A stretch of DNA of 64,000 nucleotides from Sclerotiophoma versabilis (Eukaryota > Ascomycota > Dothideomycetes > Pleosporales > Didymellaceae), in assembly GCA_012274445.1 (NCBI GenBank), contig JAAROD010000058.1, forward strand, positions 496,001 to 560,000. The letters run 5' to 3'. A model generated the notes under the pieces. It was not told where the DNA came from and did no database searches. It saw only the letters and a program-made list of their open reading frames with translations. A program made the translations under genes and the position numbers. This document shows, piece after piece, positions 1 to 9,968 of this stretch; position 1 is the first letter of the stretch, and every line of letters begins with the position of its first letter.

Positions 1-192
1 ACCAGCACCCCCATAAGCTTCTGGCAGCGCTACCCCGAGCCAGCCATCAGCTGCAAGAGCTGCATGAAAATCCTTGGGATCGGTTCCATCTTGATCATGT
101 TCTTGCCAGTACGTGTTGGGGAACTTTGCGCAAACTTGACTGATCGCTTCTCGGACCATTAACTGGTTCTCGGTGAACCCTGTAGTTTCCAT
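1..192 (-). CDS. Acyl-CoA dehydrogenase, N-terminal fragment cut by the window edge
   Basis: An open frame runs on the minus strand from an ATG at 192 to the left edge (64 codons, no stop). The product begins METTGFTENQLMVREAISQV and reaches DGWLGVALPEAYGGAG, the classic acyl-CoA dehydrogenase N-terminal signature (helical N-domain followed by the GW-LG-A-PE-YGG-G segment). Such flavoenzymes oxidise acyl-CoA thioesters at the alpha-beta bond in mitochondria or peroxisomes. No targeting peptide is seen at this start, so a cytosolic or peroxisomal form is possible. The FAD- and substrate-binding domains lie outside the window, so the chain-length class cannot be told. The gene is divergent from the pectate lyase, with about 1.1 kb between them. 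Confidence 0.85.
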   Translation of the reverse strand, partial: METTGFTENQLMVREAISQVCAKFPNTYWQEHDQDGTDPKDFHAALAADGWLGVALPEAYGGAG

Positions 193-1335
193 GATCCGCC
201 GTGGGGTGGTGGTCGAGAACGCTCGTTTCCGCGCGGGCAGCCATGGCCGGCTGCAAGTTCGCAAAGTCACCCTGCAAAGTTGAGACATCGCTAGGACAGA
301 GTTTTGACTTGTTTGAGCAATCAGACGGCATAGAGAAAATGCGATTGTCTTCGAACGCGATGGCGAAAGTACATAGCCGACCTCCGGCAACCTGGTGGGT
401 CACCGTGCGCCTCGGAGCGAAACCGAACCCCAGATCGACGGTTTCTGATCGCGGGCTGCGTCCTAGTGCCGAACGAGACTGATACCTTGCTGCCATCCTC
501 ACCGACTTCGACCTGTTTTTGACACTGAGCGGAGGGGGGGGGGGGGGGGTTGCACAAACTCATCTTACACGGTCATTCTTCAGTGCTCACGCAACTTACC
601 AAGAGGTCACCGAGCTCCATAACAATTGAAGTCCTTAATGACGTCGTCCGCCAGAGGCGGTGCTTCGTGTCCGTGACCTCGGATCGATCATTGTACAACT
701 TGCGAGAATCGAAACAGACTTGGAAACTCCAACAAATCAATATCACATGGCGTGAGAGCCATCCTTGACTTGGGATGGATGGGCGAGTTGTTCATCCGGT
801 TACGAGCGTCGCGTGGTGCACGCATCTCAGAAAACTTTTGTGCCATGACCGCGGGAACTCAACCCCAGCGAAGACGGGATAATTGATACTAGATCCTTGC
901 GACTCTGCGGGGAACAACACGCGGGGAGATAGAATCGATCCAGCTCACGGGCTACAATCTGGGGTCGATTCGTGGAGCAATGTTACTTAGGCGTCGTCGC
1001 CCAGGGTTAGCCAAGTCGCTTGCAGACACCAAGACAACAACAGCTGTCGCGATAGGCGGAAATCACCAGGACATCAATTCTTCCGGTTCCTCGTGGCTTA
1101 GACCTTCACAGGAACCTGACGACCGCTGTCAACAGCATCTTGGACATTGTGGAGTTGAATCTTTACAGTTACGAGTATACATCACACTACTCCAATTAGG
1201 CGAGCAGCGGTCATGGCTGAGTATTTAAACACCCAGGGAAGCTGCAGAAATGCATCATCGCCAGCTGCAGATCTTCACTCGACTTGAAAGATATCAACTG
1301 TTCAATAGCCCCGTGATCCAAGCTTGATTGTCAAA
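193..1335. other. Intergenic region between acyl-CoA dehydrogenase and pectate lyase
   Basis: No convincing gene is seen; the short ORFs here have no recognisable composition. It should hold both divergent promoters. A run of 16 G residues occupies 534-549, which may be a sequencing or replication-slippage hot spot. A TATA-like element for the pectate lyase is listed separately. Confidence 0.6.
1222..1229 (+). promoter_or_regulatory. TATA-like element of the pectate lyase gene
   Basis: TATTTAAA lies 107 bp upstream of the pectate lyase ATG, leaving room for a short 5' UTR. A clear TATA box fits a strongly inducible secreted-enzyme gene. This is inferred from position and sequence only. Confidence 0.4.
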
Positions 1336-2314
1336 ATGAAGCTCACTTCTGCTCTCGTCCTTCCGCTCATTCCTGCACTTTCATCAGCAGCTGCACTTGG
1401 TCGCCGGCAGAACCAGCAAGGCGATGGTCCTCAAGGTGGTACCGATGCCACACAGGGTGATCTCGGTGAACGCCCTGCACCACGCTTCCCCTTCCCTCGC
1501 GTCGAGTTCCCAGTCCCTAAGGAGACTGTCGTCCTCAACGAGACCATGTACATCTACCCTGGTCAGACCTTCGACGGACAGATGAAGCGTTACGAGCGTG
1601 AGGAAGGCAGCTGCAACGAACAGGCTGAAGGAACTGATGCCGATGCTGTCTTCAACCTGTTGCCTGGAGCCACCATCAGGAACGTCGTCATCGGCAAGCA
1701 CCAGTCGGAAGGTATTCACGCACTGGGTGACGCCTGGGTTGAGAATGGTGAGTCAAAATCCTGCATTGAGCCGTCATATTCCAACACTAACACTTCCTCC
1801 AGTCTGGTGGGAAGATGTCTGCGAGGACGCCTTGACCTCCAAGGGCCTCAACACCCAACTCCGAGTCATTGGCGGCGGAGCCCGTAATGCTCAAGACAAG
1901 ATCTTCCAAGATAACAGTCTTGGAGGCAAGTTCAACATTACTGGTTTCTACGCCGAAACCTTCGGCACCTTCTACCAATCCTGCGGCAACTGCCTGAACC
2001 AAGCCAAGCGCAACGTGACTATCCAGAACGTCATTGCCATCAATGGCACGCGCATGGGCATAATCAACCCCAACTTTGGCGACGAGTACCGCATCAAGAA
2101 CTCCCAGGTCCAAGATCTCAAGTTCATGGTCGACAAGGAGATTGGTAACAATGTCCAGACCGTCCCGTACACGATTGGAACCGGGCCGGATGAGAAGTAC
2201 GCGCTATACAACATGACCCGTGACGCAATCACTGGATTCAACGGGACTGCTACGAACGTGTACACGCCTGAGAAGCCGTACGAGTGGCTGTCTGAGTTCT
2301 GGCCCGAGAACTAG
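1336..2314 (+). CDS. Secreted pectate lyase, polysaccharide lyase family 3
   Basis: Exons 1336-1747 and 1803-2314 (intron 55 nt, GTGAGT donor, CACTAAC branch, CAG acceptor) give 307 residues. The ATG at 1336 is the first one in frame and begins a signal peptide (MKLTSALVLPLIPALSSAAA). A short Gln/Gly/Pro-rich linker follows. From about residue 60 the PL3 beta-helix begins: VVLNETMYIYPGQTFDG, then CNEQAEGTDADAVFNLLPGA, IRNVVIGKHQSEGIHALGDAWVENVWWEDVCEDA, and later FYAETFGTFYQSCGNC. This order is characteristic of fungal pectate lyases F/H. The enzyme cleaves de-esterified polygalacturonate by beta-elimination in the plant cell wall and normally needs calcium. Several N-glycosylation sequons (NIT, NVT, NGT) are present. 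It suggests a plant-associated life style. Confidence 0.93.
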
Positions 2315-2427
2315 AAAACGAAGGACGAACGATGAGCAATGAGAGATGACTTGTACATAGACTAATCACTAATTTCTCCCCCAAAGCCCTATATTTTCAA
2401 ATCCGGTGATATGTTTGTTGGTCGGAT

Positions 2428-2826
2428 TCAGAACGGACTCCACTCTCCATTCCACAGCACAACTCGATACCCATCCGCATCTTCGAACGTCTTCCCCTTG
2501 CCGTCAGCGTCCCAGTACGGATTATAGCTCTTCACTGACTCGAACCCAGCATTCTCCATTCTCTTAACCACTATGTCCCATTCTTCTGCATTTGGCAAGT
2601 AAAACACGAGTAAGTTCTCTTGTGTTGGCGCTCGACCGGGATCATGCCCTTCCTGTTCGGTGAACTCGAGGTGATATGGCAGAGATGGGTGACCGAGCAT
2701 TACACCGTTGAATCCAGCATGCTGTTCGAACGACCCGATGATCTGGAAACCGAGTCCTGTTGTGTAGAAAGGGAGGAGAGATGGTATGGAGCAAGTGGGG
2801 CGGGCGATGCGGAGGTGGGCTTGCAT
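2428..2826 (-). CDS. VOC-family (glyoxalase/bleomycin-resistance fold) protein
   Basis: This intronless frame gives 132 residues from the ATG at 2826; an in-frame ATG at 2886 would add 20 residues, but family members begin close to the HLRIARPT strand, so the inner start is preferred. The sequence shows the paired beta-alpha-beta-beta-beta pattern of vicinal-oxygen-chelate proteins: HLRIARPT, FYTTGLGFQIIGSF, GVMLGHPSLPYHLEFTEQ, then NLLVFYLPNAEEWDIVV and a second half ending DADGYRVVLWNGEW. It resembles the YycE-like branch. Family members are metal-dependent lyases, dioxygenases or drug-binding proteins; the substrate cannot be read from sequence. Its 5' side faces the DUF7580 gene, whose stop lies 158 bp away on the same strand. 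Confidence 0.8.
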   Translation of the reverse strand: MQAHLRIARPTCSIPSLLPFYTTGLGFQIIGSFEQHAGFNGVMLGHPSLPYHLEFTEQEGHDPGRAPTQENLLVFYLPNAEEWDIVVKRMENAGFESVKSYNPYWDADGKGKTFEDADGYRVVLWNGEWSPF

Positions 2827-2984
2827 GGCGGAATTTGCATTCACTTCGCTGAATGAGATGGAAGTTATTTTGGAGGGTATGATCATACGACAGGCACCGA
2901 AGGAACTTGAGGAGTTTTGAGTACATGTTGTTCATAACATCTGCTCTTGTCGCATTACTAAGCCAACCATTCCAGACCAGTGGC

Positions 2985-5025
2985 TTACGAGAAGAGCGTG
3001 ACGTAGTCATCTCTCAATGGCTCGACCACATTTGCGACGAAACCTGCCCTAAAGTCTTCGTGGTCCAAACTGGACTGACACGGCTGACCAATATCGCAGT
3101 GGATGCAACTTGCCGTTGCCCAAGAGTATTTGGCCGTCTCCCGATTCCCTATATCTTTTACGAGCCGTTGAGCGACCAGAAGCTCAGTTATTGGCATCTC
3201 TCTACCATTGGCGTCCAGCTCACCAGAGAGCGCATAAGCCACCAGAGACTTCTCGTATGACAGCTCGAGTAGCATGACTCCAAGGGCGAAGAGAAGCGCA
3301 TTCCGGGACATTTGCCGGCCAGTCGATGTGACCACTCCTGGCGCTTGATTCTGAGCAAACGAGCGCGATACAAATGCTGATTCAAGCAGCGAAGCAGCCG
3401 ACGCCGGCTCCTCGGTGTGGAACACGACGTCTTTGGTTTGGAACGACGCGTCCAGCCATGGAGTCCCGTGAAGCTGCAACACCGCTAACGCCATTTTCAG
3501 CGCTAGAGTCTGCCTGGGATGTGGTTAGAGGCCTTGTTATCCTGACACGATCTTCGTACATACTTCTCTTTGGGGGCAACACTATCGCGTGAAGTGTTGG
3601 TGAGAATCTCATTCAAGGGTACTAGACTTTTCGTAGCCGAGAGATCAGTACATGAGGGTGATCTGAGTACATGATGCTGCCACTGCTGGTCTTCAAGGAA
3701 CCCCAAAGTAAGCGTTCCTGTAGACAAACTTGCCAGTGAATGACATAGATTTACAATTTTTGGACCTGATGTCCAAGTTGGATTCTTAGGTGATGCTGAG
3801 CTCGACAATGCATGGCGGGTGATGGTGCTCTTTGACGAAGAAGGTATCGCTTGGGTCACCGTTCTAGTCGAGGAAGGTGCAGTTAGCTGGATGGAAGGAG
3901 CCTTCCCAGGCATAGCAGAGTGTACTGTGCGGACTGCACTGTTGTTGGATGGTAAGAGTCTGTAAGTAAGGTTTGCAAAAGTCAGTTATCCGATCAATTT
4001 CTGTGTAAATAACCCGGAAAACATCAAGCTTAAACTGTTCTAATCGCAAGAAGAGACAGAACAACTTACTTCACGACGCAATCAGACTTGATCTCAATGT
4101 CACGCCAATGCCAAGGAAGAGTTGACGAATGGGGACTGCCGTGGGTCTCGTCGAAAGATATGATGAAGCGAAAATGCAAATCTGGTTGCGGGGAATCCCA
4201 TTCCTCGGTCCGCCTATCCATTTGAATGCTGGCACGATGCAGGTGTCGGCAGCTACATGTCTGTGACCATATGGCTTCGAAGTTCTGATAAATCCGCTGA
4301 GCATGATCGCGAATGGCGATCCAGTAGTGCGCATTGTCCTTCTGTTGTCGAGTTTTCCTTGGCGCCTCAAGCTCTGAGGTTCTTTCACCAAGTCTCTGAG
4401 TTTCTCCACGTCTCCGTGAATGCGTTCGATATGTCTTGAACAGCCTTGCACGTCAAACCCCCCAGCTATCCGTGTCCATTTGCTTTTGAAAAACTTGGTT
4501 TGCTCGCTTTCGTTGACTATCCTTTCACCATCTACGGCTAAATAGTGGGTCAACAAGATCCTTCTGAGGGTAAGTCGTACTTACCAGGTAGCCATCGCCA
4601 AGCTTGAGCTTTCTTTGCAGCTTATAAACCTTCTGAGAGAGTACTTCGGTCGCATTACGATAGACCTGATACGACGGACCCAAGCAAAGTCTCAGTTTTT
4701 CTTGAAGTAAAGGGTCACTCCACTTCTGCGACGTGGGCGAATTGATGAGTTCGTAGTAGTCTTGACTTGGGATAGCGAGCGGCGAGAGAAGTTGCTCGCA
4801 AGCGTTTCTGTACAATGCCCAGGACAACTCGAAGGAAACATGCAGCCCTCTGAAGGCATACTCATAGTCGCGCATATTCCTCATAGTTGACAGCTGTTTA
4901 AAGTCAGCACCTCAGCCTTGTCGCAACTTATAGAGGACACTTACACCATCAGAATAGTGCTCTAAAGCAAAGAGGATCAACGGAAAGGCGCCTAGGACGA
5001 TGCCAGCAACTTCGAACCCCGACAT
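2985..5025 (-). CDS. HeLo-like N-terminus plus DUF7580 protein, with disturbed reading frame
   Basis: Exon 1 (5025-4945) encodes MSGFEVAGIVLGAFPLILFA, a hydrophobic N-terminal helix like those of fungal HeLo/prion-inhibition proteins. A 51-nt intron leads to exon 2 (from 4893), with the helical YEYAFRGLHVSFELSWALYR segment. The 3' part is coherent: a frame ending at 4070, intron 3960-4069, exon 3959-3564, intron 3514-3563, exon 3513-2985. It carries typical DUF7580 blocks, including HAQRIYQNFEAIWSQTCSC, KMALAVLQLHGTPWLDAS, NALLFALGVMLLELSY and a PLRDD-like end. DUF7580 proteins resemble degenerate kinase-like modules linked by inference to fungal non-self recognition. Between about 4585 and 4390 the conserved segments occupy another frame (residues around RHIERIHGDVEKLRDL) and no standard intron restores both junctions. 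Either two compensating indels or unusual introns are present. Confidence 0.65.
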
Positions 5026-5942
5026 ATTTGTTAGAGATGTTCTTGATCGAGCTGTTCATACGGAACAGTCAGTTCACTTGGGACTATGGGTGTCAAGCCA
5101 GTGGCGCTTTCGCCATGCACAGGCTAACCATATACGGTAGATGCAGCTTACGGATCTTCTCCACCAATATGAGGACTCTGTCTAAATCGGAAGGGATTGA
5201 TGACAATTATATCCCGTTATCTGATATGTTCTATTGCAGAGTAACTTCACCTCAAATTATGCCAAGGAAGCGGATCTTGTATCATCTAGTCACACTCCAT
5301 CGGCTGCACTGTTCCTCAGATTCATATATCCTCATAACTGGGTCTGGCTTTTATTTGCGCTAAATCCGTCACGGGTCATCAGTATCTCAAAGGTGGAGGA
5401 TTTTCTTTCTGTTCGTCTTTTCGAACTCACCTCACTCCCAAATCTAAGAGCTGATGCTGGTTGGTGACGCCAAAGAGCGACATTCGTGGTTGGCCCATAA
5501 TCAAAATTTTCTTTTAGATGTACTTTTCAAGCTCAAGTATGAAGCTGCTGGAAAGGTTGACGCTTTGCCATCTATTGTGCGAGGTAAGGGCCAGGCTATC
5601 TCTAGTAAACGACACACAGATACACATCGTGGCAGTAGAACGATTTGCACTTGGTGTACTAGACTAGGGATTGGAAAACAAAGAAAGAATGCCGAAGCTA
5701 CTCGAATTGAAAACATATCGGAGCGTCCTTGATGTGCACCTGTTCATTCCGTCAGCTTCTTTGCAAAACGCCGACCCAGTAAAGACAGCAAAAGCGCGAC
5801 GAAGAGTCAAAATAATCGAGAAGAATCACCTGAAGACCCAATGACAGTAAACAATCACTCCATGATCCTCATCGAGACATTTTACTCAAGTCGTGGATTC
5901 CTTTTACTCTACGTCGCCAGCAATATCAAATCCCTGACATGT
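5026..5942. other. Intergenic, AT-rich, no gene recognised
   Basis: About 0.9 kb lies between the DUF7580 gene start and the DUF6590 stop. Short ORFs exist on both strands but none has family-like sequence. It should contain the promoter of the DUF7580 gene and the 3' UTR of its upstream neighbour. Confidence 0.5.
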
Positions 5943-6590
5943 TCACCTTTTCCAATTTCTAATTAATATATCTATCTGACCGGGTGGCACATGGCCAATG
6001 TCTTTTACCTTGACATTGTACTGGATTGCGTGGTGAATGCCAAAATTTATGCGTGATGCATCGCTGAAAGGACGGTCTTCTGTTTGAGCAACACTAATAG
6101 CGGAATTTCTGATACCAGTCTCTTCTGGGAGGAGTCTGGGAACACGACCTAAAGTGTGTATAACAGCATATTTCTTTGGCCGCACACCTCTTTTTGTTGT
6201 GCCCTTGCCTGAATAATTGAATATCGGACAGGCAAAACAGAACTCACGCCTACGCTTGACCACAACGAACTGTCGTGAGTTTGTGTAGATAATGTTGCCC
6301 TCGAAGTTGTACTGGTTGTACTCTCGATCTGAGTTGTAGTCTAACGGTGTCTCTTTTGACAAATCGTCCCACATGATTTGGAGGACCCGCCCCTCGGTAA
6401 AGAACGCGAAGGGCCTGACTTGGTAGGATGAATCTAGCTCTTCATAATGGAGGTGCTGCCCTCCTGGTATGTATTTGCCCACGATAGGTCTACCTTCTCC
6501 TATAGGTAGGCTGATCTTCCTGTATGCTGGGATATGGGTGGATGAAGGTTGCGCAGCTAGTAGGTCGGTGGGGTGCTGGGCAGCTTTCGT
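5943..6590 (-). CDS. DUF6590-domain protein (3' exon or separate gene)
   Basis: An open frame from a plausible acceptor at 6591-6593 (CAG) to the stop at 5943 encodes a DUF6590-type domain: RPFAFFTEGRVLQIMWDD near its start, then the strand FEGNIIYTNSRQFVVVKRR followed by FCFACPIFNYSGKGTTKRGV, and a closing segment around SRINFGIHHAIQYNVKVKDIG. DUF6590 is common and multi-copy in dothideomycetes; its function is unknown. No ATG begins the domain, so upstream exons are needed. It may be the last part of the C2H2 locus immediately upstream on the same strand, with a linker rich in Pro/Ser/Thr, or the remnant of an independent gene. The joining exons between 6590 and 6740 could not be resolved. 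Confidence 0.6.
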   Translation of the reverse strand, partial: TKAAQHPTDLLAAQPSSTHIPAYRKISLPIGEGRPIVGKYIPGGQHLHYEELDSSYQVRPFAFFTEGRVLQIMWDDLSKETPLDYNSDREYNQYNFEGNIIYTNSRQFVVVKRRREFCFACPIFNYSGKGTTKRGVRPKKYAVIHTLGRVPRLLPEETGIRNSAISVAQTEDRPFSDASRINFGIHHAIQYNVKVKDIGHVPPGQIDILIRNWKR

Positions 6591-6736
6591 CTGCCCGTAT
6601 TCATTTTATCTACGCCGTTAGCAACAAATTCGGACTACATTGAATGCAGCCTCATACCAGCAATGGAATCTGTCTTGGAGCGGTATTGGTCGCCGTGTTC
6701 CACGCTCGGCTGGGGAACCAGAGAAGCTTCACCTGG

Positions 6737-8969
6737 CTACGAAGGCAATGACGGGCTGCGAGGTCGAGATACCTCAGTGAGACTAGTCTCAAGAAAGTAG
6801 CTGCCATTTTCATATGGCCTACCCGCAGCTTCCAGCTGGTACTGATACGAGGAACCAGAGAAACGGCGAGTAGCCACAATGAAGTTTTCCCAGCGTATTA
6901 TAGTGGACCGCCTGCCTCTTGACTCCTCAACCATCATTTTGACTGTATCGCCAACTAAGTGCATTGCAAGGTGCTATTCGCAATAGTTAGCTTAATTTAC
7001 AGCAGTATTTTTCGCTTTACGAACCGAATTGGGATCTGGAGATTGTTCATGATGTGACGAATAATCGACAAGTTCCATGGGTGTACCCTCAACATCCAAT
7101 GAGTCAAGAATTGGCGTATCTTCCATTTTATAATCCTCGTCGGCCTGTATAATTTCGACTCCACCCGTCTTTTCGTCTGTTTGAGACTGGATATCAGAGT
7201 CTGTTTTGGAATTGATAGCCACGTCAGCATCATTTAATTCTGAACGTTTTTCCCCTTGTACATCAGCGGAGTTGGTATCAGAGTCAACGCTGGGACGCGG
7301 GAGAGCGAAAAGAGCAATACGCTGAAGATGTCGCGAGATGTGACTCCGAAGGTTATTTGAGTCTCGAAAACATAGGTTGCATACACCTGCCGCATTACCT
7401 GATGGTTGCTGGAAGGTTGATGAAAGACTATCCATCTGCACGCTTGTAACAGATGTTGCATGAGCCTGTCGCATGTGGTTTATGAAAGCAGCTTTCTTTT
7501 CATAAGATTTGTGATCAACTTGGTTGCAGTGCCATACAAGGCGATGCTCATGGGATTCGTGGCTCCACCAATCTTTTCGATTAGGAAACAGATGACCTTG
7601 TAGGTGACATCCTGAGAACGTGCAAGCATATGGTCGTAAGTCTGTGAGAACGTGTCTATTCCAGCTTCTCTCGGACATTGCATCTTGTGGAGCTGAGCAA
7701 TAGGGACACAGGAATGAGGTGCTGTCATGATCGACCGGCATTGGTGGGACTGCGATTTGTAGATCCACTCCCGCGTAGCTAGATGCTCTGGAGTCCTCTG
7801 AAGCAGCTACAGACTGTGATGGAGGAAACAGCCAAGTCTGTTTTGAGGCCTCTTCATCAAGTGTGGTAGCTTATGAAGGCAGAGTGAACGGAATGCTGCC
7901 GTGTTGTGAAGGCACTACTTTACTTGGAGTGGGTGTCTCCTGATCAGACCCACTGCTTTCCAACGACCCAAATTGTTTGTCTCGGGCAGTCTTGTATAGC
8001 AGAAACTGCCGCCTAAGCGTGATTAAGCGACCTAAGTTAGCCGCTGCAGTTGCTTCCATCCGAGGAAACAGGTCCTGGACGTAGAGGATATCGAATTGCT
8101 GGTAGGATGACACTTGTTTCGAGAGGCGCTCCTTCAATCGCTCTGTGGGCACTGAGCGTCGAACAGGCATCCTGTAAAGGCATACAGCAAGAAACTCAAT
8201 CATCTTGAATACCTTGACTATTTCCGAATGATCATCCAGACCTTTTGCACAGTCTGTGGGCTTCTGACGTTTGGCGTGCAAACCATTCGCAGCAGATTCT
8301 GATTCACTGTCTTCTGACCAGGGAGAGTCTTCAGAAAAGGATTCGTAGCTTCCAGCGTCAGATAAGGCCGTTACAATTGCTGTGGATGACACCTGTCGGT
8401 TTCTTGTACTTTGAAGCGGCTCCGATTCAGTCGAGATGATGGAAGCAGCTGCGTGAAGTCAACACAAGGTTCACTTACGATTTTGAGACGTTTTTTTGTA
8501 ATACCTCTCAACGCCTAACAAAACCGAGTCAGCGTGGCTGTGGCACAACGCGATATAAGTGTATGTTATGAAATCACTTCTGTGACGGACCGTCTGATCA
8601 CAACGTGATTCCTACCATCTAAGATATAAGCAAAGAGTGGGAAACATCCATTTTGTTCCAGCTTGGTTAAAAAGCTCGCGATCTTAATCTGTCAACAAAG
8701 TCCTTTCATATTAGACAGCAAAAACTGACCCTGTCACGATAGAAAGGCGCTTTACGTAGTCTATAGTCAAGCGAGTACTTGTACTTTGCTCCCGAATGTT
8801 TCGCGCCCACACTTTGTGCCCATAATCTTAGCCTGTCGAAATCTCTTACCACTGCTTCACGGCTGATTTGCCCCTCGATATCACGCTGTGGTGAGTCGAG
8901 GGCGGCAAGAAGAGTCTCAAAGGAGCCATAGCAACGGGTGTAAAGATCTGACAACTGTGAATCCACCAC
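6737..8969 (-). pseudogene. C2H2-like zinc-finger protein gene, probably decayed
   Basis: Segments on the minus strand match the multi-copy fungal C2H2 proteins often labelled acuF-like: an N-terminal helical part (LYTRCYGSFETLLAAL, then FDRLRLWAQSVGAK and SLDYRLRKA), a middle coiled part (8392-7871) and a Cys/His-rich core (7768-6992) with FLCPYC, RHVLTDLRPYACTFSGC, WWSHESHEHRLVWHC and LRSHISRHLQRIALFALPR. A further exon (from about 6973) encodes a small SH3-like region near WENFIVATRRFSGSSYQYQL. Signs of decay: the first exon has no in-frame ATG (codons are GTG GTG GAT), one needed intron would be only 30 nt, and a TAA at 7873-7871 lies in the same frame as both flanking conserved parts. 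A weak-donor intron (GTAGTG to AAACAG, 81 nt) could remove that stop, so a functional gene is not excluded. Confidence 0.55.
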
Positions 8970-9161
8970 GAAGGAACAGGCCTTGAAAATTCAACATGGA
9001 ATGAGGAGAAGTCGAAGCCATGCTGAGGGGAAGTGATCAGGCTAATAATCGCAGCTGATGACAGCACGAGACTAGTCTGGATCTGGCTAGACGCACAACT
9101 AGCCTACACTCTGCATGCAAGCGCGTCTTGACAGGGTAAACTCAATACGCAATCATCAACA

Positions 9162-9854
9162 ATGCTCGAAATTGCATGCTTCAACACATCATCGGCAGTC
9201 ACCGCGGCAATCGCTGGAGCTAACCGGATCGAACTCTGCGCCGACTACGCAGCCGGCGGAGTAACGCCCGCATTAACCACGCTCCACAGCATCCGCGAGA
9301 GCCTAAAGAAGACGAGTACTCAAGTGCCAATCAATGTTATGATCCGCCCTCGCGGCGGAGACTTCAACTACACGGCTTTGGAATTCAGCGAGATGAAGTC
9401 CGCAATAGACACATTCAAAGTCTCTCAAGCAGTAGACGGCTTTGTATTCGGCATCCTAGACTCCTCCAGCCAGGGCCAGATAGACTTGCTGAGAAACAAA
9501 GAGCTGGTTGAAGCAGCTGAGCCATTGCCATGCACCTTCCACCGCGCCATTGACGAGGTGAGGGATCTAGATGCTGCTGTCGAGACGGTCATCAAATTGG
9601 GCTTTAGGAGCATTCTGTTCAGTGGGGGAGCGAGGAGCGCGAGTGAGGGGGCGCAGAAAGCTGCGGAACTGCAGAGGAAGTACGGTGAGCGGATTAGTCT
9701 GATTTTGGGTGGTGGGATTAGAAGCGCGAATGTGAAGGAGCTTATGCGGGGGGCGGGTGTGGAGTGGGTCCATTCCGCTGCCATTACTGGGGAAGATGAA
9801 ATGGTGGATGAGGAAGAAGTGAAGAAGATAGTGGCATTTCTTCGAGATGTTTGA
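9162..9854 (+). CDS. cutC: CutC-family copper homeostasis protein
   Basis: This intronless gene encodes 230 residues starting MLEIACFNTSSAVTAAIAGA, followed by the family hallmark NRIELCADYAAGGVTPALTT, then VMIRPRGGDFNY, CTFHRAIDEVRD, ILFSGGARSASEGAQ and LILGGGIRSANVKELM. This is the full TIM-barrel pattern of CutC. Bacterial CutC was linked to copper tolerance and animal CUTC binds Cu(I); the fungal role is inferred and not well defined. The length matches the family. It is divergent from the C2H2 locus with a spacer of only about 190 bp. The small conserved gene marks the edge of the accessory block. Confidence 0.93.
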   Translation: MLEIACFNTSSAVTAAIAGANRIELCADYAAGGVTPALTTLHSIRESLKKTSTQVPINVMIRPRGGDFNYTALEFSEMKSAIDTFKVSQAVDGFVFGILDSSSQGQIDLLRNKELVEAAEPLPCTFHRAIDEVRDLDAAVETVIKLGFRSILFSGGARSASEGAQKAAELQRKYGERISLILGGGIRSANVKELMRGAGVEWVHSAAITGEDEMVDEEEVKKIVAFLRDV

Positions 9855-9968
9855 GAGTATTTGTACCGAGGAAAGTAGAGGAAGATTGGCTCCAGGCTTC
9901 AGGATAGCGCCCAAACACCAGACCAAGAAACTGATATCAAACAAAAGCGCCAAAAATTCCACATATTC

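Noticed and set aside
5454..5732. Plus-strand ORF in the 5-6 kb intergenic region
   Set aside because: No recognisable motif and no supporting splice or promoter pattern.
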